A DNA stretch of 64,000 bases from Sanyastnella coralliicola. Lineage in GTDB: Bacteria; Bacteroidota; Bacteroidia; Flavobacteriales_D; Sanyastnellaceae. Where the stretch lies: assembly GCF_030845195.1 (NCBI RefSeq), contig NZ_CP132543.1, positions 2,497,501 through 2,561,500 of the forward strand, given 5' to 3'. The translations under genes were made by a program, and so were the position numbers. The number at the start of each line of letters is the position of its first letter. Positions within the stretch are counted from its first letter, which is position 1. Below are positions 15,576 to 23,216 of this stretch, piece by piece. Below the pieces are notes generated by a model. It saw nothing but the letters and a program-made list of their open reading frames with translations. It was not told the origin of the DNA and ran no database searches.

Positions 15576-16091
15576 ATGGAAAGACAAAGTACAACCTTGA
15601 TTGAGAAGGATTTGATCCTTTCTTGGGAAAGCTTCGTGATCAAACGGACTTACACATACTTCTTGGTTGGAATTCTCTCCTTAGCCCTCATCCCCCTCCT
15701 ATTCATCGGCCCGAACCTTTGGTTCAGCATTTTCTTACAGAAATGGTATGTCATTCTTGGGGCTATCATGGGCTTCGTTCTATACAATATATCCCTCAAC
15801 AAGCGCCTGGCGCGAGTGATCTTAACCGGATCACTGAATAGCTTTGCTGGAGGAATTACCATTGGCTGCTTAACCGTACTCTTTGGATACATCGGTGGCT
15901 TTCTTGGAGAAGCGTTAGAATATCAAACGCAATATGGATGTTCTCCTCCGAAGCCGATCCTCTACTCTTCGGCAATGAGTCTAGCTTATAGTTATGCCTT
16001 CACCTCCGTTCCCGTACTCATTTTTGGACTTCGACTAGGTTCAGAGTTAGAGGAACGAAGGATACTTACTCTTCTCAAAATGAATACCTAA
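15576..16091 (+). CDS. Four-helix membrane protein, member 1 of a tandem family
   Basis: 171 residues, hydrophobic segments at about 27-45, 56-72, 85-110 and 131-155. It has the traits shared by this tandem set: a basic NKRLARVI stretch between helices 2 and 3, a Gly-rich helix 3 (FGYIGGFLGEALE), and a last helix with the pattern P-x-x-I-x-G-L-R-x-G. Unlike members 2-4 it lacks the ILD/LLD start. The near-match box TATAATTG at 15555-15562 may be its promoter. Function unknown. Confidence 0.6.
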   Translation: MERQSTTLIEKDLILSWESFVIKRTYTYFLVGILSLALIPLLFIGPNLWFSIFLQKWYVILGAIMGFVLYNISLNKRLARVILTGSLNSFAGGITIGCLTVLFGYIGGFLGEALEYQTQYGCSPPKPILYSSAMSLAYSYAFTSVPVLIFGLRLGSELEERRILTLLKMNT

Positions 16092-16269
16092 CAAAGAACC
16101 ATTAACCCTTCTTAACCCTACGCCACCTAAATTTTCGCCATCTTCCCGCTACTAACATTATTTGCCTTGCTTTTTACCCGAATTCTCTGTCCGATAATCG
16201 GCTTTCTGTTTGGCCTTCAGATAAGATCAAAGAGTCAAATCTTGGTTAGCCCTGAAATACACTCTGCTC

Positions 16270-16797
16270 ATGAATGACATACTTGACAGTCATGAGATAG
16301 AGCCGACAAATGAATTAGTCAAACAATTCACTCAAAAAACCCGCAAAAATGCCTTCACCTCGGTATTCGCTTGTCTTTTCTGCCTCTTTATATTCGTGGT
16401 TGCGGTGGAAGACAAGGCTTCCATTGTTGAAGGTGTTAAGAAGTTATTTGACCTGCGTTGGATACTACCGCTTTGCGTAATGCTGTTCACGATCTTCAAG
16501 GCAAGTAAAACCATCGGCTCCAAGATTGCGCTCAGAAGAATCAATCCTTTTCTCGGTTTCTTCGGAATCTTATACCTCGCCTTTTTTGCCACTTTTGTGA
16601 CAGCCTGCATATCGCAAATGATCTGGGAAAAGTTGATGTACACAATCCTTATTTCTAATGAGTCAATGTTTATGGGTGCATTTATTATCTCGAACCTCAT
16701 CATCCTGATCCCCGGGCTTTTTGTGGGAATAATTTACGGTGCCGACCTGCGTATCACCCGTGATGAGCTCTTCCCTCCTTCTGAGCAGAAGATTTAG
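16270..16797 (+). CDS. Four-helix membrane protein, member 2 (most divergent)
   Basis: 175 residues with four hydrophobic segments at about 28-48, 63-82, 94-120 and 133-158. Shares the short acidic start (MNDILDSHEIEP) and the closing pattern (P-G-L-F-V-G-I-I-Y-G, then a charged tail) with the two following genes, plus SKIALRRINPFLGF where members 3 and 4 have ARVI/ARWV. It lies in the same orientation as its relatives, with a 178-bp gap before it in which I see nothing. Function unknown. Confidence 0.58.
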   Translation: MNDILDSHEIEPTNELVKQFTQKTRKNAFTSVFACLFCLFIFVVAVEDKASIVEGVKKLFDLRWILPLCVMLFTIFKASKTIGSKIALRRINPFLGFFGILYLAFFATFVTACISQMIWEKLMYTILISNESMFMGAFIISNLIILIPGLFVGIIYGADLRITRDELFPPSEQKI

Positions 16798-16896
16798 CCA
16801 CACCCCTCAAAAACTCCAAATCCCCCCACGAATTCTCCTTCACCTCATCCAACAGAATATCCTTCCTTTACTTAGCTTCAAAATCAAGCTTATCAC

Positions 16897-17409
16897 ATGG
16901 ACATCCTCGACAACGACCAAGTCACCTCCTCGATTACACCCGAGATGCGCAGCCAACTGTCAAATCTGATTGTTGTTAGAAGCGCCATTTTTTGCGGTAT
17001 AGGATTCTTCGCGGCTATTTTAATCTGTGTGACCTTTCTCGGCGCCAGTTTCTTGACCGAGCTCTGGAATGAACTCGGCATCGTAGTTCTCGGGGTTTTG
17101 GTTGGATTGATTGTCACCCTGCTGACCACCACGCGACTTTTTGCACGTGTCATCTCGGAAGAGAAACTCAACCCATTGTTGGGTGGAATTTTGATTGCAA
17201 TTGTGACGGTCATTATCGGACATTTCTTCGGATTCCTTGGCTTCATCATCGAGAATATGATGAAGGATTTCTACGACTTCCCAGGTTTCGAAGGCTACAT
17301 CGCTACACTTGGGTTAACAGCTGCATTTGGAGGACTACCTTGCATCATCCTCGGAGTGATCTTTGGGTTGAATGTGGGGTATAAGAAGCGAGAAATCTAC
17401 CCCCGGTAG
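16897..17409 (+). CDS. Four-helix membrane protein, member 3
   Basis: 170 residues; hydrophobic segments at about 28-50, 60-78, 94-119 and 137-160. Starts MDILDNDQVTSSI like member 4 (MSDLLDEQEITTEI). Shared motifs with member 4: R-x-x-A-R-x-x-x-x-E-x-L after helix 2, G-H-F-F-G-F-L-G in helix 3 (AHTFGYLG in member 4), and P-x-x-I-L-G-x-I-F-G in helix 4 followed by a basic tail. Together these indicate tandem duplication. Function unknown. Confidence 0.6.
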   Translation: MDILDNDQVTSSITPEMRSQLSNLIVVRSAIFCGIGFFAAILICVTFLGASFLTELWNELGIVVLGVLVGLIVTLLTTTRLFARVISEEKLNPLLGGILIAIVTVIIGHFFGFLGFIIENMMKDFYDFPGFEGYIATLGLTAAFGGLPCIILGVIFGLNVGYKKREIYPR

Positions 17410-17417
17410 GCGGGACG

Positions 17418-17564
17418 CCGTAGGCTGTATGCCGTAAGCAGTAGGCCGCAGGCAGAAGGCAGAGGGCTGATCTTTAGTTATTAGTTCTTAGTCTTTGGTT
17501 ATTGGTTATCAATTCTAGATTATCGTCTATCAGTTATTGATTATAGATTATCGTTTATAGATTC
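17418..17564. repeat. Phase-locked array of 21 heptamers changing consensus along its length
   Basis: 147 bp read without a gap as 21 units of 7 bp. Eight are of CNGTANG type (CCGTAGG, CTGTATG, CCGTAAG and so on). Then follow thirteen T-starting units moving from TTAGTTA through TTGGTTA and TCAATTC to TAGATTA and TCGTTTA. The consensus shifts gradually while the 7-bp register is kept. It fills the whole gap between members 3 and 4 of the membrane-protein family and ends 5 bp before the member 4 start. Confidence 0.9.
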
Positions 17565-17569
17565 GTTTC

Positions 17570-18097
17570 ATGTCCGATCTTCTCGATGAACAAGAGATAA
17601 CTACCGAAATCTCCCCTTCCCTGCGTGAGGCGATGATCAGTTCTGTGATTATGCGCGGAATGATCTTCATCCTCATTGGTGTGGCACTGGCAGTTTCTAT
17701 TACACTGATGCTGAGCAGAAAAGGATCATTTAGCAATCTCTTACAGAATGAGAAAGGAATGATCCTCGGGATCATCGTCGGACTCATATTTTGTGTCCTT
17801 GTTGTGGTGCGTTTGGTAGCACGATGGGTCGCTTATGAACAATTAGCGAGCATATTCGCAGGTTTAATCTTCGCCTTCGCTACCCTCCTTTTAGCACACA
17901 CCTTCGGATACCTAGGATACGAAGCACAGCATCTAAACGACCCTCCCCCAGACCACGGACAGATACATCTCTTTGAACTCGATTACCAAAGCACACTATT
18001 CTTAACCATGCTCATCGGAGGGCCACCAGCGCTGGTGCTCGGACTTATTTTTGGAATTGGAATTAAGCGAAGGAGAGTTGTCTTGTTTGGTAGATAG
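17570..18097 (+). CDS. Four-helix membrane protein, member 4
   Basis: 175 residues; hydrophobic segments at about 30-48, 63-83, 92-117 and 139-167. Clearly related to member 3 (LLDEQEI start, RLVARWVAYEQL, AHTFGYLGYEA, PPALVLGLIFGIGIKRRR). The start codon is only 5 bp after a long heptamer array, so any promoter would have to lie in the repeat or further upstream. Function unknown. Confidence 0.6.
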   Translation: MSDLLDEQEITTEISPSLREAMISSVIMRGMIFILIGVALAVSITLMLSRKGSFSNLLQNEKGMILGIIVGLIFCVLVVVRLVARWVAYEQLASIFAGLIFAFATLLLAHTFGYLGYEAQHLNDPPPDHGQIHLFELDYQSTLFLTMLIGGPPALVLGLIFGIGIKRRRVVLFGR

Positions 18098-18114
18098 ACG
18101 TTAGCATGATTAGG

Positions 18115-18201
18115 CCGCCTGCGGCGGATAGGGGCACTCATGCGTGCCCTTAACCAAGGGCGCACCACGCACCTCTAGGGGCGCGCATGCGTGCCCTTAA
18201 C
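18115..18201. repeat. REP-like hairpin plus two 24-bp direct repeats
   Basis: Hairpin CCGCC-TGC-GGCGG at 18115-18127, preceded by GCATGATTAG, i.e. the module seen at 5001 in the opposite orientation. It is followed by two copies of a 24-bp word at 18131-18154 and 18178-18201 (GGGGC, two or three variable bases, then CATGCGTGCCCTTAAC), with a degraded inverted copy between them. Lies between convergent genes. Confidence 0.75.
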
Positions 18202-18271
18202 TTATCGGTTATCAGTTATAGTTTATCGATTGACCCTAGACTCTCGTCTCTCGACCCTCGACAATCAGAAC
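18202..18271. repeat. Heptamer array x10 running into the lptD stop codon
   Basis: Units TTATCGG, TTATCAG, TTATAGT, TTATCGA, TTGACCC, TAGACTC, TCGTCTC, TCGACCC, TCGACAA, TCAGAAC. The last unit contains the lptD stop (complement of TCA at 18265-18267). As at 17418, the consensus drifts but the register is kept. Confidence 0.82.
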
Positions 18272-20877
18272 AGAAGCCCGTTCGGCCCACCCCTCGCTTG
18301 CAACTTCAAGTCTTGAAGGAGTGATGACTTCACATTCAGCTGGATGCTGAAGCTTTGGCGGACACCAAATGGAATCCAGTTGAAGGTGAGTTCCCAGCAG
18401 TGGAGATCCCAGTAGAGATTGAGCGTGGTTGGTGTGAATTCGCCTTCTGTGAAATCGTACCCGGAATCGAAGCCGATTTTCCATTTTTCGAAGAGACTGA
18501 AATCTCCACGGAACAGCACCGTTTGGGCGATGACATCTTCGTCTGCCTGGGTTTCGGTGTTCCAGTTACGACGTAAGTTGAGCGTGTAGCTGAGGTTCAA
18601 CGACCAAGGCACATTGAAATCGACAAAAGCGCCTGGGTTGCGTTCAATGACTTCGAGTTCTTCCTCTGTGGCATTTTCTGTATTGCGAGTACCCGTGCGC
18701 TGCTTGCTTCGTAGGTTCATGTTCACCGAACCGGTCAAGCTTTCAAGACGTAGCAGTCGTCCTTGAGATTGGGATAGGTAGGTGTTGATTTCACGTCCGG
18801 TAGAATCACGGTCGTAAGCGCTGTGGCTGCTGTTCGCGCTCAAGCTGATGTTGTTCCAAAGCGTAGTAAATCCACGCATCGAAATGTTCGATAGATTCAA
18901 TGAATCAGCCATCATATTGTAACTACCTGAAATGATGTAGTTATCAATGATCTTCTGCTTCTTCGTCGCACCTCGTTTACCCTTCTTATCGCGCACCTTC
19001 ACCTCAAGGTTGTTAGCCAAAGAGAAGTTCACGTTGAACTGCTCACTTGTGCTTCCCGGACGGAATCTAGCCGCATCAAAGGTGGTATATGAGTTCAGGT
19101 CTCCAGCTGTGTTGTAGTAAAAGAGATTGCGGTTCACAGCTGGCACATATGACAATCCTGCCTGTGGGGTTACCACGTGGCGAATGGCCTTTAAGTTCTT
19201 GAACTTGCGGAAGTTCTTGATCCCGTAGAATCGGGTATTCAAGCTACCACTCACACGCCAATCACGCGCAGAGCGGAATCCATTCAAAGTATCTGCCGCG
19301 AGATCTCCTGAATTTTGCTCAACCAGGTCGAGGTATTTGAAAGTCCAGTATTCGTTGTAGTTGAATGAAGGGGTGAAGGTCACAAAGCCCAGACGTGCTT
19401 GCGTAGATACGCTGGCGGTCTGGCGAATTCCATTCTGTGCTTGACGACTCAACTGCGCTGTTTCATCCCAGCGGAAGAGACTTTGACTTTCCGAAATGAA
19501 GTTCTCGAAGTTGGCTGAATAAGTCACACCAATCTGATCGTACCACTTATTCGAACTCACCTTGCTACCAAGCCACTTGGAAATGGGTAGGTTCGTACGG
19601 TTGCGGTTGAAGGTGATTCCTGGCAGTGTCAACTGCACATTTCCCGTCTGCGAGTTTTGTGAGTGACGTGCGTTTACGGCCAATGAATACGGTTTCCCTG
19701 GGAAGCTCTTATTCCATTGTATACTCGAGCTGAAGGTATTCGAGAGGTAATCCGTCTGCGAGCTGTTCAGGTTATTCCGGAAGTTATTCGTCGTACCAAA
19801 GTTGATGTTGGCAGTAAAACGACTGTTCGGACGAGCTTTCGGGTCTTGGTTGTGTTGCCAACGAACGAAGAATTCAGTACTCTTCGAGAAGTCTGAAAGC
19901 TCTGGAATACTCTGTTTCACTACCGTTCGAGATATGTTGAAGCTCCCAGTATATTTGTAGCGCTTTCGGTAATTCGTTAGGTTTTTAATACTCCAGCTAC
20001 CGCGGGAATAGATATCTCCCAATAGACGGGTATCCAAATTCCGACCGAGAGGGAGATAATACCCCCCATCTTTTAAGAAATATCCCAAGTTATTCGCATT
20101 ACCATAACCTGGAAGAATCACCCCATGGCTCGACTCATTCTTAGTTGGGAACCATGCAAAAGGCAAAGCCAAAGGCAATGGCACCTTCCTGACCTTCATA
20201 TACAACGGACCAGAGACCACCTTCTCATCAGGAATCAAAATCGCCTTACTCAAATGGAAGTGGTAATGAGGGTTCTCAGCATCACAGGTCGTGAACTTCC
20301 CTCCTTTGACATGAATCCATTCGTTTTCGTGTCTTTTCGAAATATTGGTATGGAAAACCGCATCCCCTTCTTGTGTCACCGCGATCTTGCTGTAGCCTTG
20401 CTTGGTGCGGAAGTTGTAACACATATACTCTTGAGTGAACGATTGTCCAGCATCATCTAAAACTGGCTTGCCCATCAACACCCCTGTTGAATCCGGAACA
20501 CCTGAGGCGCAGGCTTCGTTATTCGTGAAATCGTATTCGACGTAATCAGCCGTTAACGTGAGGGTTTCAAACTTCACAATCGCCCCACCATACAAGAGAA
20601 CCCGGTTATTGATCGCATCAAAGATCATCGAATCCTCAGCATCGTAGAAAATGCTTGAATTGATCGCATCTACACTTTCTGTACTATCTGGCACATCTTC
20701 CACGTTAGTGAAGGAAAGCGTGTCAGTTGGCACGATGGTTGGGTTATTAGGATCAGAAACCTGTAACGAATCCTCTTGACCTGCAAGGGAAAAGCATGTC
20801 ATTATCAACACGGCCGCGAGGAAAAAACCGAGCGTGGTTGCTGATAGTCCGAGAGTGTTCGTTATACCTTTGGTCAT
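18265..20877 (-). CDS. lptD: LptD-like outer-membrane lipopolysaccharide assembly protein
   Basis: 870 residues, the length seen for Bacteroidota LptD-like proteins. N-terminal signal or anchor (about 12-32), then an OstA-like beta-jellyroll (about 70-215: SMIFDAINNRVLLYGGAIVK, LTLTADYVEYDF, YNFRTKQGYSK), then a long beta-barrel (about 230-870) with PFAWFPTKNESSHGVILPGYG and many aromatic strand ends. In the LPS pathway LptD receives LPS from LptA-type proteins and inserts it into the outer leaflet. It is divergent from the amidase gene (73 bp) and has a perfect TAnnTTTG box. Its stop lies in a heptamer array. Confidence 0.88.
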   Translation of the reverse strand: MTKGITNTLGLSATTLGFFLAAVLIMTCFSLAGQEDSLQVSDPNNPTIVPTDTLSFTNVEDVPDSTESVDAINSSIFYDAEDSMIFDAINNRVLLYGGAIVKFETLTLTADYVEYDFTNNEACASGVPDSTGVLMGKPVLDDAGQSFTQEYMCYNFRTKQGYSKIAVTQEGDAVFHTNISKRHENEWIHVKGGKFTTCDAENPHYHFHLSKAILIPDEKVVSGPLYMKVRKVPLPLALPFAWFPTKNESSHGVILPGYGNANNLGYFLKDGGYYLPLGRNLDTRLLGDIYSRGSWSIKNLTNYRKRYKYTGSFNISRTVVKQSIPELSDFSKSTEFFVRWQHNQDPKARPNSRFTANINFGTTNNFRNNLNSSQTDYLSNTFSSSIQWNKSFPGKPYSLAVNARHSQNSQTGNVQLTLPGITFNRNRTNLPISKWLGSKVSSNKWYDQIGVTYSANFENFISESQSLFRWDETAQLSRQAQNGIRQTASVSTQARLGFVTFTPSFNYNEYWTFKYLDLVEQNSGDLAADTLNGFRSARDWRVSGSLNTRFYGIKNFRKFKNLKAIRHVVTPQAGLSYVPAVNRNLFYYNTAGDLNSYTTFDAARFRPGSTSEQFNVNFSLANNLEVKVRDKKGKRGATKKQKIIDNYIISGSYNMMADSLNLSNISMRGFTTLWNNISLSANSSHSAYDRDSTGREINTYLSQSQGRLLRLESLTGSVNMNLRSKQRTGTRNTENATEEELEVIERNPGAFVDFNVPWSLNLSYTLNLRRNWNTETQADEDVIAQTVLFRGDFSLFEKWKIGFDSGYDFTEGEFTPTTLNLYWDLHCWELTFNWIPFGVRQSFSIQLNVKSSLLQDLKLQARGGPNGLLF

Positions 20878-20896
20878 TAGGGGATAAACGGGCGCC

Positions 20897-20904
20897 CAAA
20901 GCTA
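20897..20904 (-). promoter_or_regulatory. Candidate -7 promoter box TAGCTTTG for lptD
   Basis: Perfect TAnnTTTG on the minus strand, 19 bp before the lptD ATG. No convincing -33 element. Confidence 0.5.
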
Positions 20905-20950
20905 CAATAGTTTCCCTATTTGCATCAGAGGCACGCAATGAGTTTAGAAC

Positions 20951-22147
20951 ATGAAGACGCATAGTAAACGTATAGCGATCCTTTTTCTTGCTCTGACCTT
21001 CGGAGTTTTTGTTGGCTTTACGCCAGAATCTCCTCAAGGGGTCATTCAAACTATCGTGCTCGACGCCGGACACGGTGGTAGCGATCCAGGTAACCTGGGA
21101 ACAGGTCGTTACAAGACCACTGAGAAAGATATTACCCTTGACGTCACCCTCCGTGTCAAGAAATACATCGAGGAAGCTTTCCCGAATGTGAACGTGATTC
21201 TAACGCGTGACGATGACTCCTACCCTACGCTCGAAAAACGTGTGGAAATTGCAAACACTTCTGAAGCAGACTTATTCCTTTCGATTCACTGTGATGCCTT
21301 CACGAAAGAAAGTGCTCACGGTTCTGGAACCTATGTGATGGGAATGCACCGCTCAGATGAAGCGCTGCGTATTGCCATGAAGGAGAATGCAGCCATCTAC
21401 AATGAAGAGAACTATCAGGAACGCTACAGCTTTGACCCGAAAGATCCTGATACCTACATCGCATTGACGCTTCGTCAAAATACCTACCTCGATCAAAGCT
21501 TGAAGCTTTCGCAAAACATTCAAGACCAATTCCGCGATCGCGTAGGAAGAGTAGACCGTGGCGTTAGACAAGCAGGATACTATGTGATCTGCTTCACCAA
21601 CATGCCAAGTGCCTTGGTTGAGCTCGGTTTCCTCACCAACAAAAAAGAAGAAGACTTCCTGAACACAGAAGATGGTAAGAGCTACATGGCTTCGGCGATT
21701 TTCCGTGCGGTGCGTGATTATAAGTCTGACATTGATGGGATTCAGTATTCCACCGTAGAGGAAGAGGGAGAATTAGAGGAAGAATTAGAATCAGAGGGAG
21801 AATTAGAATTAGAGGAAGGAGTTGAAACTGCGACGCCGCCTTCATCGGCTTGGACCGAGAAGATCTGTTACAAGGAGATTAAGCGTGGGGTGAAGTTCCA
21901 GGTACAAATTGCTACCTCTTCAACTCAAGTGGCCACTACCCCAACCAACTTTAATGGATTGGATAGAGTGGATGAATATTTCAGCAACGGACTATATAAG
22001 TACGCCGCTGGAAGCACTAAGAAATACAAGCATGCCCTTGAGATGAAGGATGTGCTTCGAAATAACGGCTTCGATGGAGCATTTGTGATCGCGTTCAAAG
22101 ATGGCGAACGGGTGACGCTCGAAGAAGCAATGAACGAACAGCCATAA
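20951..22147 (+). CDS. N-acetylmuramoyl-L-alanine amidase (Amidase_3) with SPOR-like C-terminus
   Basis: 398 residues. Signal peptide about 1-22; Amidase_3 domain (about 32-255) with zinc ligands His41 (DAGHGG), Glu58 (TEKDIT) and His113 (SIHCD) and the catalytic Glu224 (VELGFLTN). All are intact, so it should cleave the stem peptide from MurNAc in peptidoglycan. A low-complexity Glu/Leu linker (about 270-292) leads to a C-terminal domain (about 310-395) of SPOR-like pattern (KFQVQIATSS, NGLYKYAAGS), which would bind denuded septal glycan. It leads a run of closely spaced genes (next gene 13 bp away). Confidence 0.92.
   Translation: MKTHSKRIAILFLALTFGVFVGFTPESPQGVIQTIVLDAGHGGSDPGNLGTGRYKTTEKDITLDVTLRVKKYIEEAFPNVNVILTRDDDSYPTLEKRVEIANTSEADLFLSIHCDAFTKESAHGSGTYVMGMHRSDEALRIAMKENAAIYNEENYQERYSFDPKDPDTYIALTLRQNTYLDQSLKLSQNIQDQFRDRVGRVDRGVRQAGYYVICFTNMPSALVELGFLTNKKEEDFLNTEDGKSYMASAIFRAVRDYKSDIDGIQYSTVEEEGELEEELESEGELELEEGVETATPPSSAWTEKICYKEIKRGVKFQVQIATSSTQVATTPTNFNGLDRVDEYFSNGLYKYAAGSTKKYKHALEMKDVLRNNGFDGAFVIAFKDGERVTLEEAMNEQP
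21758..21820. repeat. In-frame hexamer repeat encoding the Glu/Leu linker of the amidase
   Basis: About ten 6-bp units, mixing GAATTA, GAGGAA, GAGGGA and GAATCA, encode E/L/G/S-only linker. The 6-bp period keeps the frame, so linker length could vary by slippage without breaking the gene. Confidence 0.7.
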
Positions 22148-22160
22148 GACCAGATATAGT

Positions 22161-23207
22161 TTGAAAGGCGTCTCTAAAGAATTTAAAATTGGTGTGATCG
22201 TGGTGGTGAGCCTTACCCTGCTCATCTTCGGGATCAACTACCTCAAGGGAATCAACATCTTCGTTCAGCAACGAACCTTCTTCGCTGTGTACGATGACGT
22301 CGATGGATTGAGTGTGGCCAATCCGGTAATCTTGAACGGATTTAAAATCGGTCAAGTGAAAACTGTTGGATTCCACCCGAAGGGTGATGGATCACTGATG
22401 GTTGAATTCAGCATTGATCAGAAAGACCTCAACGTTCCGGTAGACTCAAAAGCCAAGATCTTTAGCTCTGACCTGTTTGGATCGAAAGCAATTCAGATCA
22501 TTATGGGTGATTCCACCTTGATGGCCAATCCAAAAGACACTTTGGAGTCTGAGATTGAAATGGGCCTCGCTGAATCCGTTCGACTTGAGTTGATGCCGTT
22601 GAAGAACAAGACCGATGAATTGATCGCCGGTGTTGACGACATCGTAGAAAACTTGAAGACGGTATTTGACGATGACGCTACGCAAGGACTTCCGAAAGTA
22701 TTCGAAAGTCTACAGCGTACGATGGAGACCTTAGAGAAAACGACCCTTCGTCTCGACGAAACCATCGCTAACAATAGCGACCGTATTGATGGCATCTTCG
22801 CCGATGTGCACTCCATTACAACGAACCTCAAATCAAATAACGAGAAGCTGAACAACATCATCTCGAACTTTGATACCGTGAGTGATAGCCTCGCGAAACT
22901 CGAACTTTCTACTACCCTGAAAAAGGCTGATGTAGCCCTTGGTGAATTCGCGGATATCATGACGAAGATCAACGAAGGTGAAGGCACAATGGCCCAGCTG
23001 ATCAACAATGATTCATTGCATACATCCCTGCTGAATACAAATCAGGAACTGCAATACCTCATCAATGATCTTTACATGAACCCTTGGCGATACGTTCATG
23101 TTTCTATCTTTGGCAAGAAACCGAAGGAGAAATTCTCTAGACGTGAACTCGAACAGCTTCGTGAATTGATTGACGAGCAGCTTGACGAACCGTCATCGGA
23201 AGAGTAA
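22161..23207 (+). CDS. MCE-family (MlaD-like) lipid transport protein
   Basis: 348 residues, TTG start at 22161. One N-terminal membrane helix (about 8-27), MCE domain (about 34-115) with AVYDDVDGLSVANPVILNGF and VGFHPKGDGSLMVEF, then a long helical region (about 140-300) and a C-terminus of the Bacteroidota type (GEGTMAQLINNDSLH, NPWRYVHVSIFGKK). MCE proteins form hexameric rings that pass lipids between the membranes, usually with an MlaFE ABC transporter, which is not in this window. The order amidase-MCE next to lptD is an envelope-maintenance neighbourhood. Confidence 0.9.
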   Translation: MKGVSKEFKIGVIVVVSLTLLIFGINYLKGINIFVQQRTFFAVYDDVDGLSVANPVILNGFKIGQVKTVGFHPKGDGSLMVEFSIDQKDLNVPVDSKAKIFSSDLFGSKAIQIIMGDSTLMANPKDTLESEIEMGLAESVRLELMPLKNKTDELIAGVDDIVENLKTVFDDDATQGLPKVFESLQRTMETLEKTTLRLDETIANNSDRIDGIFADVHSITTNLKSNNEKLNNIISNFDTVSDSLAKLELSTTLKKADVALGEFADIMTKINEGEGTMAQLINNDSLHTSLLNTNQELQYLINDLYMNPWRYVHVSIFGKKPKEKFSRRELEQLRELIDEQLDEPSSEE

Positions 23208-23216
23208 AAGGGTAAT

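Noticed and set aside
15576-18097. Components of one transporter (permease subunits)
   Set aside because: No ATPase, periplasmic binding protein or substrate motif is nearby, and the four proteins look like duplicates and not different subunits.
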